NCBI RefSeq assembly: GCF_000715075.1
Contig: NC_134096.1
Span: forward strand, 68,639,026-68,703,025
DNA length: 64,000 nt
Direction of reading: 5' to 3'
Origin: Nicotiana tabacum
Taxonomy: Eukaryota > Streptophyta > Magnoliopsida > Solanales > Solanaceae
The position numbers and the translations under genes were made by a program. This document shows, in pieces, positions 9,001-20,129 of the stretch. The notes beneath the pieces are model-generated. The model saw only the letters and a program-made list of their open reading frames with translations, did not search any database and had not been told where the DNA came from. Position 1 is the first letter of the stretch. Each line of letters begins with the position of its first letter.

Positions 9001-11792
9001 TTTCATATAATTCTTTTTGAATAAAAATCCTTCCAAATAAATATTTTGAATATAATTCTTTCGATTAAAACATCACCATGTGACACCTCATTTCATAATC
9101 ATAAAAGAATACGGGTCTCAACCCATTTTCATATTTTTTTTATAAACATGGGTCTGAGCACATTTTCATATTTATACGGCACTTCGTGCCCATAATTAAA
9201 TCATCATATTTCCCCTGCATCTCGTGCCCTCATTTTATATCACAACTGCACGGACAATTCACGTGCCAAATATCCTCATTATTTACTCACGGCACCTCTT
9301 CACGACCCAAAATCCCACCACATGCGTCGTGATGGCACCTAGTCTCTAAGACTAGGTAAGCCGATTTAGATTACCTTTTGATGCCATTTTTTAAAATTAA
9401 ATAAGTAATTAAAACTAACAGCGGAACAAATATGAATACACAACCTCCCAAGACTGGTAGTACTGAGTCACGAACTCTAACTGAATACATGGAATGATCA
9501 CGAAGACCGAATATACAATACTGTTTGATTACAAATTAACAGTACAATGAAATGAAAAGACTCCAAGGGACTGTGACGGCCAAGCAGCTCTACCTTGAAT
9601 CCTTACTATCGCACTTTAACTCTGCTCAAGTCCGATATCTCCAATACCTAGCTCAGCAAAAAAATGTGCAGAAGTGTAGTATGAGTACACCACGGACGGT
9701 ACCCAGTAAGTATCAAGACTAACCTCAATAGAGTAGAGACGAAGTACAGTCAAGACACCCACTAGTCTAATAACCTGTGCAATATAATATACAAAATACT
9801 AGGAAACATATAGCAATAAGGGCAGAATAAAACAACCAATGGTATGCGCAGCAAGACAACAAGAATACCATAAATATCACTCAACAATTAATAAATACAT
9901 GTACGCCCAAATAATTTCAAGTTTTTCAAATAAATATCCTTCACATATAATTCTTCCAAATAACTCTCTTTCAAATGTAGTTTTTCTGAAATAATTATTT
10001 TTTAAATATAATTCTTTCAATAAATATTTTCAAATATAATTTCCTTAAATAAGTATCTTTAAAGTACAATTCTTTCATATAATTCTTTTTGAATAAAAAA
10101 CCTTCCAAATAAATATTTTGAATATAATTCTTTCGATTAAAACATCACCATGTGACACCTCATTTCATAATCATAAAAGAATACGGGTCTCAACCCATTT
10201 TCATATTTTTTTCATAAACATGGGTCTGAGCACATTTTCATATTTATACGGCACTTCGTGCCCATAATTAAATCATCATATTTTCCCTGCATCTCGTGCC
10301 CTCATTTTATATCACAACTGCACGGACAATTCACGTGCCAAATATCCTCATTATTTACTCACGGCACCTCTTCACGACCCAAAATCCCACCACATGCGTC
10401 GTGATGGCACCTAGTCTCTAAGACTAGGTAAGCCGATTTAGATTACCTTTTGATGCCATTTTTTAAAATTAAATAAGTAATTAAAACTAACAGCGGAACA
10501 AATATGAATACACAACCTCCCAAGACTGGTAGTACTGAGTCACGAACTCTAACTGAATACATGGAATGATCACGAAGACCGAATATACAATACTGTTTGA
10601 TTACAAATTAACAGTACAATGAAATGAAAAGACTCCAAGGGACTGTGACGGCCAAGCAGCTCTACCTTGAATCCTTACTATCGCACTTTAACTCTGCTCA
10701 AGTCCGATATCTCCAATACCTAGCTCAGCAAAAAAATGTGCAGAAGTGTAGTATGAGTACACCACGGACGGTACCCAGTAAGTATCAAGACTAACCTCAA
10801 TAGAGTAGAGACGAAGTACAGTCAAGACACTCACTAGTCTAATAACCTGTGCAATATAATATACAAAATACTAGGAAACATATAGCAATAAGGGCAGAAT
10901 AAAACAACCAATGGTATGCGCAGCAAGACAACAAGAATACCATAAATATCACTCAACAATTAATAAATACATGTACGCCCAAATAATTTCAAGTTTTTCA
11001 AATAAATATCCTTCACATATAATTCTTCCAAATAACTCTCTTTCAAATGTAGTTTTTCTGAAATAATTATTTTTTAAATATAATTCTTTCAATAAATATT
11101 TTCAAATATAATTTCCTTAAATAAGTATCTTTAAAATACAATTCTTTCATATAATTCTTTTTGAATAAAAATCCTTCCAAATAAATATTTTGAATATAAT
11201 TCTTTCGATTAAAACATCACCATGTGACACCTCATTTCATAATCATAAAAAAAACGGGCTTTCATAAACATGGGTCTGAGCACATTTTCATATTTACACG
11301 GCACTTCGTGCCCATAATTAAATCATCATATTTCCCCTGCATCTCGTGCCCTCATTTTATATCACAACTGCATGGATAATTCACGTGCCAAATATCCTCA
11401 TTATTTACTCACGGCACCTCTTCACGACCCAAAATCCCACCACATGCGTCGTGATGGCACCTAGTCTCTAAGACTAGGTAAGCCGATTTAGATTACCTTT
11501 TGATGCCATTTTTTTAAAATTAAATAAGTAATTAAAACTAACAGCGGAACAAATATGAATACACAACCTCCCAAGACTGGTAGTACTGAGTCACGAACTC
11601 TAACTGAATACATGGAATGATCACGAGGACCGAATATACAATACTGTTTGATTACAAATTAATTGTACAATGAAATGAAAAGACTCCAAGGGACTGCGAC
11701 GGCCAAGCAACTCTACCTTGAATCCTTACAATCGCGTTTTAACTCAGCTCAAGTCTGATATCTCCAATACCTGGCTCTGCAAAAAAATGTGG
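6098..11792 (-). repeat. Tandem array of an LTR-end segment (5 full units of 1050-1078 bp plus a partial sixth)
   Basis: Units begin at 6101, 7179, 8229, 9301, 10373 and 11423 with CACGACCCAAAATCCCACCA (CATG in unit 1). Lengths are 1078, 1050, 1072, 1072 and 1050 bp; the sixth stops after about 370 bp where it joins the element B LTR. Each unit is the last ~1.05 kb of a minus-oriented LTR, including the U5 hairpin (6136-6156 in unit 1). Units 2-5 differ from each other at only a handful of positions, while unit 1 and the partial unit 6 are more diverged, as expected at array edges. Units 2 and 5 share the same ~22 bp deletion. No open frame over 60 codons exists in it. Confidence 0.95.
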
Positions 11793-12393
11793 ATTTCAAC
11801 AGCTAATTTCATCTGATAACCATTCTAATCACACCCGAGACCCTCGGGACCTCAACCAAACATACCAACCATACCTAAAACGTCATTCAAGCTTAGTCGA
11901 ATCTTTGAATCACTTAAAACAACATCAAAACACCAAATTACCCTCGAATTCAAACTCAAAGAACTTGAAACTTCTAAATTCGACAACCGATGCCAAAACC
12001 AACCAAACCACGTCCGATTGACCCCATATTTTGCACACAAGTTATATTAAATATTACAGACCTACTCCAACTTCCGGAATCAGATTCCGATCCCGATATT
12101 AAAATTTTCACTACCGGTCCAAAACACAATCCGAATATGCCCCTAAGTCCAAAATCATCTAACGGAGCTAACAGAACCGACAAAAATTCTATTTCGGGAC
12201 CATCTTCACACAGTTTCGACTACGGTTCAAATTCTAAGATTTAAGTTCTCATTTAGGGACTAAGTGTCCCAAAATACTCCGAAACTCAAAACCAATCATC
12301 CTGGCAGGTCACAATAACAGAAATAGATATGGGGAAAGCAGTTAATAGGGTTCCGGGGATCAAACTCTCAAAACAACCAGCCGGGTCGTTACA
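11793..12393 (-). repeat. Truncated 3' LTR of element B
   Basis: These 601 bp match the first ~657 bp (in element direction) of the B 5' LTR, 19473-20129, from GGGTCGTTACA inward through the conserved core block (11833-11873). A 57 bp stretch present in the right copy is missing here, removed between two TCCAAAAC direct repeats. At 11793 the sequence switches to the partial sixth unit of the array. Confidence 0.9.
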
Positions 12394-12409
12394 TCTTACC
12401 CCTCTTAAA
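12394..12409 (-). promoter_or_regulatory. Polypurine tract of element B
   Basis: On the minus strand TTTAAGAGGGGTAAGA directly precedes the LTR start TGTAACGACC. The pol stop codon lies in this tract (LFEDERLF-like tail, then TAA). Confidence 0.85.
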
Positions 12410-12739
12410 ACAATCGTTCGTCCTCGAATGAGTATAAATACATACCTGAAACCGTGAAAAGATGAGGGTACTGGATGTGCATATCCTGTTCGGCCTCCCA
12501 AGTTGCCTCCTCGACTGGTTGTCCCCTCCATTGAACCTTCATGGAAGAAATGTTCTTTGACCTAAGCCTTCTGACCTGCCTGTCTAAAATAGCCAATGGC
12601 TCCTCAACATAGGATAGATCCTTGTCCAATTGAACTGAGCCGAAATCCAACACATGGAACGGATCGCCGTGATACTTTTGGAGCATAGAAACATAGAATA
12701 CCGGATGAACTACTGCTAGACTAGGAGGCAAGGTTAAGC
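12405..12739 (-). pseudogene. Integrase C-terminus and chromodomain of element B
   Basis: The frame reads LPPSLAVVHPVFYVSMLQKY (integrase C-terminal GPY/F-like end), then VEEPLAILDRQVRRLRSK and KVQWRGQPVEEATWEAEQDM, a chromodomain of the type at the end of Del/Tekay integrases, thought to steer integration to marked heterochromatin. The aromatic W of EEATWE is kept. It ends SFEDERLF just before the LTR. This is the best preserved part of the element, yet a frameshift near 12745 separates it from the rest of integrase. Confidence 0.88.
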
Positions 12740-14019
12740 TCATAAGCAACCCCCCCCAACTCGACGCAACACCTCAAATGGACCAATGAACCTTGGGTTA
12801 AACTTGCCCTTTTGTCCAAACCTCATAATGCCCTTCATAGGTGAAACTCGAAGCAAGACTCGCTCACCAACCATGAATGCAACATCACGAACCTTCCGGT
12901 CCGCATAACCTTTCTGTCTGGACTGGGCCGTGTGAAGTCTATCCTGAATCACCTTAACCTTCTCCAAAGCATCCTGAACCAAGTCTGTACCTAATAATCT
13001 GGCCTCGCCGTGCTCGAACCAACCCACTGGGGACCGACATCGCCTACCATACAGAGACTCATACGGTGCCATCTGAATGCTGGACTGATAACTGTTGTTG
13101 TAGGCAAACTCCGCAAGTGGCAAGAACTAGTCCCAAGCACCCCCAAAATCTATCACACACGTACGGAGCATATCCTCTAATATCTGAATAGTGCGCTCGG
13201 ACTGCCCGTCTGTCTGAGGGTGAAATGTTATGCTCAACCCTAGTACCCAATACCCAAATCATGTTGTATAGCTCTCCAGAACCATGATGTAAACTGCGTA
13301 CCCCGGTCAGAGATAATAGATACTGGTACGCCATGAAGCTTGACGATCTCACGAATGTTGATTCGAGCTAGCTGCTCGGAAGAATAGGTAGTCATCACAG
13401 TAATGAAATGAGGCAACTTGGTCAACCTATACACAATCACCCAAACTGCATCAAACCTCTGCTGAGTCCGTGGGAGTCCAACAACAAAATCCATAGTGAT
13501 CCGCTCCCATTTCCATTCCAGAATCTCTAACTTCTGAAGCAATCCACCTAGTCGTTGATGCTCATATTTTACGTGCTGGAAATTCAGACATTGAGCCACA
13601 TACTCTACTATGTTCTTCTCCATTCTCCTCTGCCAGTAATGTTGTTTCAAGTCCTGATACATCTTTACGGCACCCGGATGAATAGAGTACCGCGAACTGT
13701 GAGACTCCTGGAGAATCAACTCACGCAAACTATCTGCATTGGGCACACATAGCCTGCCCTGCATCCTCAATGCACCATCATCTCCAATAGTGACTTTCTT
13801 AGCATCACCGTGCTGGACCGTGTCCTTAAGGATAAGCAGATGGGGGTCATCATACTGACGCTCCCTGATACAATCATAAAGAGAAGACCGAGAGACCACA
13901 AAAGCCAATACTCGATTCGGCTCAGAAATATCCAATCTCACAAACTGGCTGGCTAAGGCCTGAACATCCAACACCAATGGCCTCTCTGCTACTGGTAGAT
14001 ATGCTAAACTCCTCAAACT
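12740..14019 (-). pseudogene. Integrase (zinc-binding and catalytic core) of element B
   Basis: The N-terminal zinc-binding domain reads HSSRYSIHPGAVKMYQDLKQ followed by VAQCLNFQHVKYEHQ, where the second cysteine of the CxxC pair is Phe. The core keeps the first Asp (WERITMDFVVGLPRT) and the second (SIISDRGTQFTSWFW). The frame then breaks near 13240-13352, and the end resumes as PLAEFAYNNSYQSSIQMAPY through GRRCRSPVGWFE. Frame changes and the lost cysteine show it is inactive. The role in an intact element is to cut chromosomal DNA and join the cDNA to it. Confidence 0.88.
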
Positions 14020-14459
14020 CTCTGTTCGGTGACTCAAAGCATCGGCCACCACATTGGCCTTCCCAGGGTGGTACAAAATAGTGATATCATAATCCTTAAG
14101 TAGCTCCAACGACCTCCACTGACGTAAGTTAAGATCTTTTTGCTTAAATAGATGCTACAAACTCCGATGATCGGTGTAAATCTCACAAGGAATACCATAC
14201 AAATAATGCCACCATATCTTTAAGGCATGAACAATAGCTGCTAACTCAAGGTCGTGGACAGGATAATTCCTTTCGTGCACCTTCAGCTGTCTGGACGCGT
14301 AGGCAATCACCCTACCGTCTTGCATCAGCACCGCGCCGAGACCAATATGCGATGCATCATAATATACAATATAAGACCCTGAACCTGTAGGTAATACCAA
14401 TACTGGGGCTGTAGTCAAAGCTGTCTTGAGCTTCTGAAAGCTCTCCTCACATTCCTCTG
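14020..14459 (-). pseudogene. RNase H of element B
   Basis: Catalytic landmarks are visible in order: [18 protein letters not shown] (Asp), [16 protein letters not shown] (Glu) and EIYTDHRSL (Asp), then a stop (at 14154) before the linker LLKDYDITILYHPGKANVVA. The enzyme would remove the RNA strand after minus-strand synthesis. The three acidic residues are intact but the frame is not. Confidence 0.87.
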
Positions 14460-15440
14460 TCCACCTGAACGAAGCACCCTTCTGGGTCAGCCTGGTCATA
14501 GGTGCTGCAATAGATGAGAATCCCTCTACAAAGCGACGGTAATACCCCGCCAAACCAAGAAAACTTCGGATCTCTGTAGCTGAGGACGGTCTGGGCCAAC
14601 TCTGCACTACTTTAATCTTCTTAGGGTCTAACTGGATCCCCTCACTCGATATATATGACCCAAGAATGCCATTGAGTCTAGCCAAAACTCACACTTTGAA
14701 AATTTTGCATATAACTTCTTTTCTCTCAAGGTCTGAAGTGCAGTCCTCAGGTGCTGCTCATGATCCTCCCGACACAGGGAGTATACCAGAATGTCGTCAA
14801 TAAACACAATGATGAATGAGTCAAGATAGGGCCAGAACACACTGTGCATCAAGTGTATAAAAGCTGTTGGGGCATTGGTCAGTCCAAAATACATCACAAG
14901 AAACTCATAGTGACCTTATCTGGTCCTGAAAGCAGTCTTCAGGGTATCCGGCTCCCGAATCTTTAACTAATGATAACCTGAACGTAAGTGAATCTTGGAA
15001 AACACTCTGGCACCTTGTAACTGATCAAATAAGTCATCAATACGAGGCAATGGATACCTGTTCTTCACTATGACTTTGTTCAACTGGCGGTAATCAATAC
15101 ACATCCACATAGAACCATCCTTCTACTTCACAAATAAGATAGGGGAACCCCAAAGTGACACACTAGGTTGAATGAAGCCTTTATCAAGCAATTCTTGTAA
15201 CTGCTCTTTCAACTCCTTCAATTCAGGAGGAGCCATATGATATGGAGGAATAGAGATGGGTTGAGCGCCCGGCAACAAATCAATGCCAAAATCAATATCT
15301 CTGTCGGGCGGCATGCCCGGAAGATCAGTTGGAAACACATCTGGAAAGTCCCTCACTACTAGAACTGACTCAACTGTAAGGGTATCAATACTGACATCTC
15401 TCACATAAGCTAAATACGCGTCACACCCCTTCTCAACCAT
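14460..15440 (-). pseudogene. Reverse transcriptase of element B
   Basis: The N-terminal half contains PPYHMAPPELKELKEQLQEL and KGFIQPSVSLWGSPILFVK, followed by a stop where the family has KKDGS. The active-site motif [13 protein letters not shown] (the Ty3-type F/YxDD box) is intact in the piece at 14628-14897, and [14 protein letters not shown] follows. A frameshift near 14650-14690 links to [20 protein letters not shown]. Several stops and shifts make it non-functional. Confidence 0.9.
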
Positions 15441-15450
15441 TCGTTAAGCT

Positions 15451-16059
15451 TTAAGAAAAAGAAATAACTCTGCTGGGATTATACTCTAAGGTACCTCTCC
15501 ACTCTAATCGTGATAAACCTGGCATAGCAAGTGTCACAGTTTTAGCGTGACAATCAAGAATAGCATAATGGGGCGACAACCAGTCCATGCCCAAAATAAT
15601 ATTAAAGTCCACCATGCTAAGCAATAATAAATCGGCTCTGGCCTCAAAACCACTAAGAGCAATCAAACACGACAGATACATGCGGTCCACAACAAGAGAA
15701 TATCCCACAGGAGTTGATACATAAATAGGGAAACTCAAAGAATCCTAAGATACGCCTAAATACGGGGCAAAGGAAGAGGACACATAAGAATATGTAGAGT
15801 CTAGGTCAAATAATACCGACACATATCTATGACAGACCGGAACAATACCTGTAATGACAGAATCAGATGCACCTACCTCTATACGAGCAGGAAGTGCATA
15901 ATATCTGGCCTGGCCTTCCCCTCTAGGGTGACCTCTACCTCCCTGACCTCCACCTCGAGCTGGTTGAGCAGGTGGGGTGGCAGCTGGTGCTGTAATCATA
16001 GCCTGAGGACCCGGTGGAGCCCGTTGTGGGTGAAAAGTCTGTGGAGGTACACCCATCCT
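15451..16059 (-). pseudogene. Aspartic protease region of element B
   Basis: The first part ends with VLFDLDSTYSYVSSSFAPYL. In related copies (element C) this loop reads FDPGSTYSYVSS; here the Gly of the D-x-G catalytic loop is Asp. After a stop the frame continues PIYVSTPVGYSLVVDRMY through FNIILGMDWLSPHYAILDC, the usual flap and C-terminal half. The protease would cut the gag-pol polyprotein. Confidence 0.82.
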
Positions 16060-17322
16060 AATCCTGGGGCAATCCCTTACCATGTGGCGAGTGTCACCAC
16101 ACTCAAAACAAGCTCTGGAAGGGCGTGGCTGCTGTGACTGGCTCAGGCCAGGTCTGCTGGACTGGCCGCTAGGAACACCCCGTACAGGAGGCACGCTAGA
16201 TACTGGAGGTGCATAATAAGGCTCATGTGGTTAGAAGGAGCTGGAACACCGCTGGAGGCTGGAAGAACTGAATGAACGGGGCGGACCCTTACCATGGCGA
16301 GCTGCTGGGGTACGAGCTCCCGAATAATAACCAGCCTCTCGAGACCTCTTGGCCTTCCTGTCCTCTCTATCCCGAGAAAACATGCCCTCTAATCTCCTGG
16401 CAATACCCACAACCTGCTGATAAGAAATATCCATCTCTAATTCCCTGGCCATACAACTCCGGATGCTGGGATGGAGACCCTCAATAAACCGTCGAACCCT
16501 CTCTTGAACTTTGGCAACTAAGGCTGGTGCATGTCGGGCCAAATTAGTGAAGCAAACTGCATACTCTGACACAGTCATAGCACTCTGGCACAGCTGCTCA
16601 AACTCTACGTGTCATGCATTCCTGATGCTCTGAGGGACATACTTTCAAAAAAATATGTACGAGAACTGAGTCCATGTAAGTGAAGTTGCCTTAGCTGTAC
16701 TACTCAACTCATAAGCACGCCACCACTGATAGGCTGCTCCTCTAAGGTGGAATGTGGTAAAAGAAACCTCGCTCGTCTCCGCTACGCCCATAGTACGGAG
16801 AATACGATGACACTCTTCCAGAAAATCATGAGCATCATCTGTTGCCAATCCGCTGAAAGTAGGTGGGTGGTACTTCTTGTACCTCTCAAGTCTGAGTTGC
16901 TCTACCTCAGAAGTTGCTGCCCTAACCTCGGGCTGAGCTGAAGCTACCGGATGCATTGGTACAATCTATGGAACCTGGTCGACCTAAACCCGCTGCTCTG
17001 GAGTACCGGTGACGGGAGTTTGTGCTCCTCCCCCGGCCTAAGATGTGGCAGGAGCAAGTGGAATCAATCCAGCCTGAGCTAAGGTGTTGAACATGCTCAG
17101 AAACTGGGCTAGAGTCTCCTGGAGGGCTGGTGCAGCAACAGATATCTCAGGTGTTTGCCCTCCAGCTTGAGCTACTAGGGGCTCCTCTGTAATAGCTCAT
17201 GCGGGTGCTCTGTCTGCACCACATGGACGTCCTCGGCATCTACCCCGGCCCCGGCCTCTCACGGCTCTAGCAGGGGGTGCGGGTTCCTGTTCATCAGATC
17301 CGCTTGTACGTGTCCTCACCAT
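16060..17322 (-). pseudogene. gag of element B with intact zinc knuckle
   Basis: Translation starts at the ATG at 17320-17322 (MVRTRTSGSDEQEPAPPARA), a start shared with element C and the fragment at 5897. A basic Gly-Arg stretch follows (RGRGRGRCRGRP). Stops interrupt the linker to about 16960. The capsid core is readable at 16645-16956 (HPPTFSGLATDDAHDFLEEC) and 16231-16578. The zinc knuckle at 16069-16110 is complete: CFECGDTRHMVRDC. Stops such as TAG where relatives have CAG suggest decay by cytosine deamination. Confidence 0.88.
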
Positions 17323-17509
17323 CTGTGAGAGAATAGATTACAGAAATTTAGAATCTCTAAAGTCAAGAATTTTTGCACGATAAGGAATCAAAGTAGTGAA
17401 ATTTTGCTAACAGTTCCATAGCCTGCCGAAGATAAGTACAGACATCTCCGTACCGATCCGCGAGACTCTAATAAACCAGTTTGTGACTCATGATACCTAC
17501 GAACCTAGG

Positions 17510-17521
17510 GCTCTAATACCA
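17510..17521 (-). promoter_or_regulatory. Primer binding site of element B
   Basis: The minus strand reads TGGTATTAGAGC three bases after the LTR end. It differs by one transition from TGGTATCAGAGC, the complement of the 3' end of plant initiator Met-tRNA. The leader from here to the gag start (17323-17509) contains no gene. Confidence 0.85.
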
Positions 17522-18084
17522 ACTTGTCACGACCCAACTTCCCCTCCGTGTGACGTCATGATGGCACCTAGTCTCTAAAACTAGGTAAGCCTAACATTTT
17601 ATGGAATAATGAAATAAAAATAAAAATTAAACCAACTACTCAAAAATACACAACAAATTCCAAAACCCGGAACATCGTGAATCACAAACTAAAGAAGGAA
17701 TAATCTAGTGTCTCTATACGTCAGAGTCTAACAAGGAAAATATAGAAAATAATGGACAAGAGTGGAAGGGACTCTGAGGTATGCGGATGCGGAAGATATA
17801 CCTTGAAGTCTGCAAAGTTGTCCCGGTTCACTGATCGTGCGGCTGATAAGGTGCACATGGATCTGCACACGAAAAACATGTGCAGAGAGTAGCATGAGTA
17901 CACCATAAGCGGTGCCCAGTAAGTACCAAGCCTAACCTCAGTCGAATAGTGACGAGGTCAGGTCAGGGCCCGACTAGTAAATATATAATAAAACAATATA
18001 GAGTGTAATATCACAATAAAATAAAGGCTGAAATTTAACAACGATGGAATCATAGAAGGTAACAACTCAGTACACAAAAATACA

Positions 18085-18330
18085 ATAGGGGATCTCCTGA
18101 GATACCGTCTCGTAGTCCCAAACATAAATGAGCAGGAGGGTCTCCTGGAATACCGTTCTGTAGTCCCAAAGTAAATGTGCAGGGGGATCTCCCGAGATAC
18201 TGTCTCGTAGTCCCAAACGTAAATGAGAAGGGGGATCTCCCGGAATACCATTCCGTAGTCCCAAAGTAAATATGCAAGACAGGGGGATCTCCCGGAATAC
18301 CGTTCTGTAGTCCCAAAGTAAATATGCAGC
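18085..18330 (-). repeat. Five tandem hairpin repeats in the element B LTR
   Basis: Five copies of 50-60 bp share TAGTCCCAAA and GGGGGATCTCC around a 15 bp inverted repeat. Copy 3 is CGAGATACTGTCTCG and copy 4 is CGGAATACCATTCCG (plus strand), both perfect 5 bp stems with different bases. The same repeat family occurs in the element D 5' LTR at 41345-41680. Confidence 0.88.
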
Positions 18331-19239
18331 GCGAATGATAGAAATACAACTACATCACAAAATTCTTACAATTTAGACTAAGTACCAGTCAGGGAAGAAG
18401 CAAGAAATTCACTAAGCATGCTGCACAAAATTCACATAAACAATTAAGACAAGTAGACATGTTGTATTGGACTAAACATGATAGTTACACATATTGGAAT
18501 AACTCAATTAAGAATGAAAATAGATTAGTACTCACAAAAATGGTATAACTCAAAATAATAGGAAAACATGTTGCTGCTCGGTAAGAAAATCGAGTTTTAC
18601 CACAACTAGCCCGTGTACCTACTCGTCACCTCACGTACACGGCGCTCACATAGCACAATAGTTCCAAATCTTAAGGGGATTTCCCCCACACCAAGTTAGG
18701 AAAGCTACTTACTTCGAACCAAGCTCAATCAATCGGTCAAAATGCCTTTCCCACGAATATCCGGCTCCGAATGGCCCAAATCTAGCCAAAAAGCAATTAC
18801 ATAATGTAAATATAACCACAAGTAACTAATTTAACTAATTAGTTTGAAGATAAAATGTGAAATTAGGAAAAAACCCTAAAATTCTCCCCGGACTCACGTC
18901 TCGGAATCGGGTAAAAATTACAAATTACGAACACTCATTCACTCACGAGTCCAACCATACCAAATTTATCAAAATCCGACTTCGAATAGACATTCAACTC
19001 TCAAAAGCCATTTTATGAAGTTTCTACTATTTTCTCCATTTTTCCACCCCAAAGTACGAACCAAATGATGAAATCAGTGATATAATCAAGTATTTTAGCC
19101 AAAACTAAATTAGAATCACTTACCCCATTGGTTTTCTTGAAAACCCCTTGAAAAATCGTCAAAACCCGAGCTCTCTAGGTCAAAATATGAAAATAAAACC
19201 CTGAATCTCGTATTTATAGTGCACTCCTCGGATTCCAAT

Positions 19240-19440
19240 TTCACTGACCGCGAAAAACTCACTGCCCCCCGTGAACGCCTTACCACGGTCCACGAAATTT
19301 CCACCGCAGCCGCGAAAAGCATTCCGCTGACCGCAGAACTTTTCTGCCCCCGCAGAATTCCACTGTGGTCCGCGGAATTTCTGCCACCCCCACGAACTTC
19401 CACCGCTAACTCGAAATTCCACCGCGGTCCGCATTCCCAA
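19240..19440 (-). repeat. CpG-rich inverted-repeat cassette in the element B LTR
   Basis: Repeated phrases such as CCGCGGTCCGCGGAATT, CCACGGTCCACG and CCGCAGAA. The arms are CGCG/CGCG around GTC. The cassette begins about 690 bp from the LTR start. Confidence 0.75.
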
Positions 19441-20129
19441 CTTCAGAGACCAATACCTAAACACCAGCAGTGTTTTCAACAGCTAATTTCATCCGATAAC
19501 CATTCTAAATACATCCGAGACCCTCGGGACCTCAACCAGACATACCAACCATACCTAAAACATCATTCAAGCTTAGTTGAATCATCGAATCACTCAAAAC
19601 AACATCAAAACACCAAATTACCCTCGAATTCAAACTAAAAGAACTTGAAACTTCTAAATTCGACAACCGATGCCGAAACTAACCAAACCACGTCCGATTG
19701 ACCCCATATTTTTTACACAAGTTATATTAAACATTACAGACCTACTCCAACTTCCGGAATCGGATTCCGATCCCGATATCAAAATTTTCACTACCGGTCC
19801 AAAACTTCAAAAATTCTACTTTCGCCAATTTAAGCCTAAATAAGCTATGGACCTCCAAAACACAATCAGGACACGCCCCTAAGTTCAAAATCACCTAACG
19901 GAGCTAACGGAACCGACAAAAATTCCATTCCGGGACCGTCTTCACACAGTTCCCACTACGGTCCAAATTCTAAGACTTAAGTTTTCATTTAGGGACTAAG
20001 TGTCCCAAAACACTCTGAAACTCAAAACCAATCATCCTGGCAGGTCACAATAACAGAAATAGATATGGGGAAAGCAGTTAATAGGGGTTCGGGGCTCTAA
20101 CTCTCAAAACAACTAGCAGGGTCGTTACA

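Larger units (their letters stand above)
11793..20129 (-). mobile_element. Element B: decayed Del/Tekay-type Ty3/gypsy retrotransposon with gag-pol
   Basis: Reading right to left: 5' LTR (17525-20129), primer site, gag, protease, RT, RNase H, integrase with chromodomain, polypurine tract, truncated 3' LTR (11793-12393). Domain order (integrase after RNase H) and a C-terminal chromodomain place it in the chromovirus Del/Tekay branch. All frames contain stops, many of them the kind made by C-to-T change of CAG or CGA codons. The left LTR has lost its outer part where it is fused to the tandem array, so no target-site duplication remains. Confidence 0.93.
17525..20129 (-). repeat. 5' LTR of element B (2605 bp)
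   Basis: Bounded by TGTCACGACCC at the left and GTCGTTACA at the right (plus-strand reading). In element direction it contains the core block (19513-19555), a CpG-rich cassette (19240-19440), a GGGGTAAGTG donor-like motif near 19122, a second GTAAGT with CTAAC and a GGGG/CCCC hairpin (18672-18715), hairpin repeats (18085-18330) and the U5 hairpin (17566-17586). Confidence 0.92.

Noticed and set aside
6098..11792. CRISPR-like array or rDNA spacer array
   Set aside because: Units are over 1 kb, contiguous without spacers, and begin with a recognisable LTR end and primer site. A CRISPR array is not expected in a plant nucleus and there is no rRNA homology.
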